Positions 62,859-64,000 of a stretch of DNA of 64,000 bases are shown piece by piece (within the stretch, counting starts at the first letter, position 1; every line of letters begins with the position of its first letter). The translations under genes were made by a program, and so were the position numbers. Under the pieces are notes generated by a model, which worked only from the letters and a program-made list of their open reading frames with translations, was not told the origin of the DNA and did no database searches. The stretch comes from Vibrio cincinnatiensis (GTDB taxonomy: Bacteria > Pseudomonadota > Gammaproteobacteria > Enterobacterales > Vibrionaceae). The DNA lies in NCBI RefSeq assembly GCF_022113815.1, contig NZ_SGOM01000001.1, positions 1-64,000 of the forward strand, in the 5' to 3' direction.

Positions 62859-64000
62859 ATGAGTGAAGCTGAGGCTCGTCCATCGAACTTCATTCGCCAA
62901 ATCATTGATAAAGATTTAGCGGATGGTAAACACACTAGCGTGCATACTCGTTTCCCGCCTGAACCGAATGGTTACTTACATATAGGGCACGCGAAGTCGA
63001 TCTGTTTGAATTTTGGTATTGCTCAAGATTATCAGGGTCAGTGTAACTTACGTTTTGATGACACCAACCCTGAGAAAGAAGATCTCGAATACGTTGAGTC
63101 AATTAAGAAAGATGTCAATTGGCTTGGCTTTGAGTGGTCTGGTGACGTTTGTTATTCCTCTGATTATTTTGATCAGCTGTACCAATATGCTATCGAACTT
63201 ATCAATAAAGGGCTGGCTTATGTAGAAGAGCTCACCCCAGATCAGATCCGTGAATACCGTGGAACATTGACAGCACCAGGAAAAAATAGCCCTTTCCGTG
63301 ATCGCCCAATTGAAGAAAACTTAGCCTTGTTTGAAAAAATGCGTGCGGGTGAGTTTGAAGAAGGCAAAGTTTGCTTACGAGCAAAAATCGATATGTCCTC
63401 TTCTTTTATGGTGATGCGTGATCCGGTGTTATATCGTGTCCGTTTTGCTGGGCATCACCAGACAGGGAACAAATGGTGTATTTATCCGATGTATGACTTT
63501 ACGCACTGTATTTCAGATGCGTTAGAAGGCATTACTCACTCATTGTGTACTTTAGAGTTCCAAGATAACCGTCGTTTGTATGATTGGGTACTTGATAATA
63601 TTTCGATTGATTGCCACCCTCGCCAGTATGAATTTAGTCGTCTAAATCTAGAATATACGGTGATGTCTAAGCGTAAGCTCAATCAACTGGTGTCAGAAAA
63701 ATTAGTGGAAGGTTGGGATGACCCACGTATGCCGACGATTTCAGGCTTACGCCGTCGCGGTTTTACGCCTGCCTCTATTCGTGAGTTTTGCAAACGCATT
63801 GGTGTCACCAAGCAAGATAACATGATTGAATTTAGCGCGCTTGAATCATGTATTCGTGATGATCTTAATGAACATGCACCTCGTGCAATGGCGGTACTTG
63901 ATCCAGTTAAAGTGGTCATTGAAAATTTTGCTGCTGATAGCGTAGAAGTGCTGAAGGTTGCTAACCATCCGAATAAACCTGAAATGGGAGAGCGTGATGT
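62859..64000 (+). CDS. glnS: Glutaminyl-tRNA synthetase, 3' part beyond the window
   Basis: Class Ib aminoacyl-tRNA synthetase; about the first 380 codons are present. ATG at 62859 after TGAGG. HIGH motif [14 protein letters not shown] near residue 35, the class signature [12 protein letters not shown], and KMSKS-type motif [11 protein letters not shown]. The break is due only to the window end. Follows nagE, like E. coli nagE-glnS. Confidence 0.97.
   Translation, partial: MSEAEARPSNFIRQIIDKDLADGKHTSVHTRFPPEPNGYLHIGHAKSICLNFGIAQDYQGQCNLRFDDTNPEKEDLEYVESIKKDVNWLGFEWSGDVCYSSDYFDQLYQYAIELINKGLAYVEELTPDQIREYRGTLTAPGKNSPFRDRPIEENLALFEKMRAGEFEEGKVCLRAKIDMSSSFMVMRDPVLYRVRFAGHHQTGNKWCIYPMYDFTHCISDALEGITHSLCTLEFQDNRRLYDWVLDNISIDCHPRQYEFSRLNLEYTVMSKRKLNQLVSEKLVEGWDDPRMPTISGLRRRGFTPASIREFCKRIGVTKQDNMIEFSALESCIRDDLNEHAPRAMAVLDPVKVVIENFAADSVEVLKVANHPNKPEMGERD

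Overview
The window looks like a chromosome segment of a Vibrio or close relative, with moderate G+C content. The strongest evidence is the toxR-toxS pair divergent from htpG. The chitoporin-like gene after ligA, rfaH beside asnB, and nagE/nagA/nagC next to glnS all support this. Almost every gene is a recognisable housekeeping gene, and most lie in blocks that also occur in Escherichia coli. The species cannot be told from this sequence alone.

Layout. 1-4.6 kb: the 5' part of a tRNA-Tyr with its promoter, then an RND efflux adaptor and pump. 4.6-7.4 kb: a YitT-type membrane protein, glyA with a PurR-like box, and a small unknown lipoprotein. 7.6-9.8 kb: a small accessory island holding a class 3 lipase and a secreted beta-sandwich protein, bounded by a long inverted repeat. 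9.8-28.7 kb: a long minus-strand block, lipA-lipB-ybeD, dacA-rlpA-rodA-mrdA-rlmH-rsfS-holA-lptE-leuS, lnt-corC-ybeY-ybeZ and miaB, with ybeL on the plus strand. The block covers lipoate synthesis, cell elongation, LPS assembly, lipoprotein maturation and ribosome maturation. nadD is missing from its usual place between holA and rsfS. 28.9-38.2 kb: ubiF, the PTS genes ptsH-ptsI-crr, cysK and cysZ, then zipA-ligA. 38.6-46.4 kb: the chitoporin-like gene, a DUF2057 gene, cueR, nfeD-qmcA, cnoX (ybbN), ybbO, a yfcH-like gene and yfcE. 46.4-52.1 kb: toxS-toxR, htpG, adk and hemH. 52.2-64 kb: the peptide transporter dtpA, rfaH, asnB, a Kef-type antiporter, nagC-nagA divergent from nagE, and the start of glnS.

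How the genes fit together. A chitin/GlcNAc route is spread over the window: an outer-membrane chito-oligosaccharide porin, a GlcNAc permease (NagE) made only of EIIC and EIIB, EI, HPr and EIIA-Glc (crr) as likely phosphate donors, the deacetylase NagA and the repressor NagC. The nagE-nagA gap carries a good CRP site and a NagC-like palindrome. ToxR/ToxS, the chitoporin and RfaH belong to envelope control. The least explained parts are the lipase/secreted-protein pair, the small lipoprotein with two equal cysteine-pair units, and several long perfect hairpins that are not ordinary terminators. All coordinates of sites and hairpins were counted by hand.
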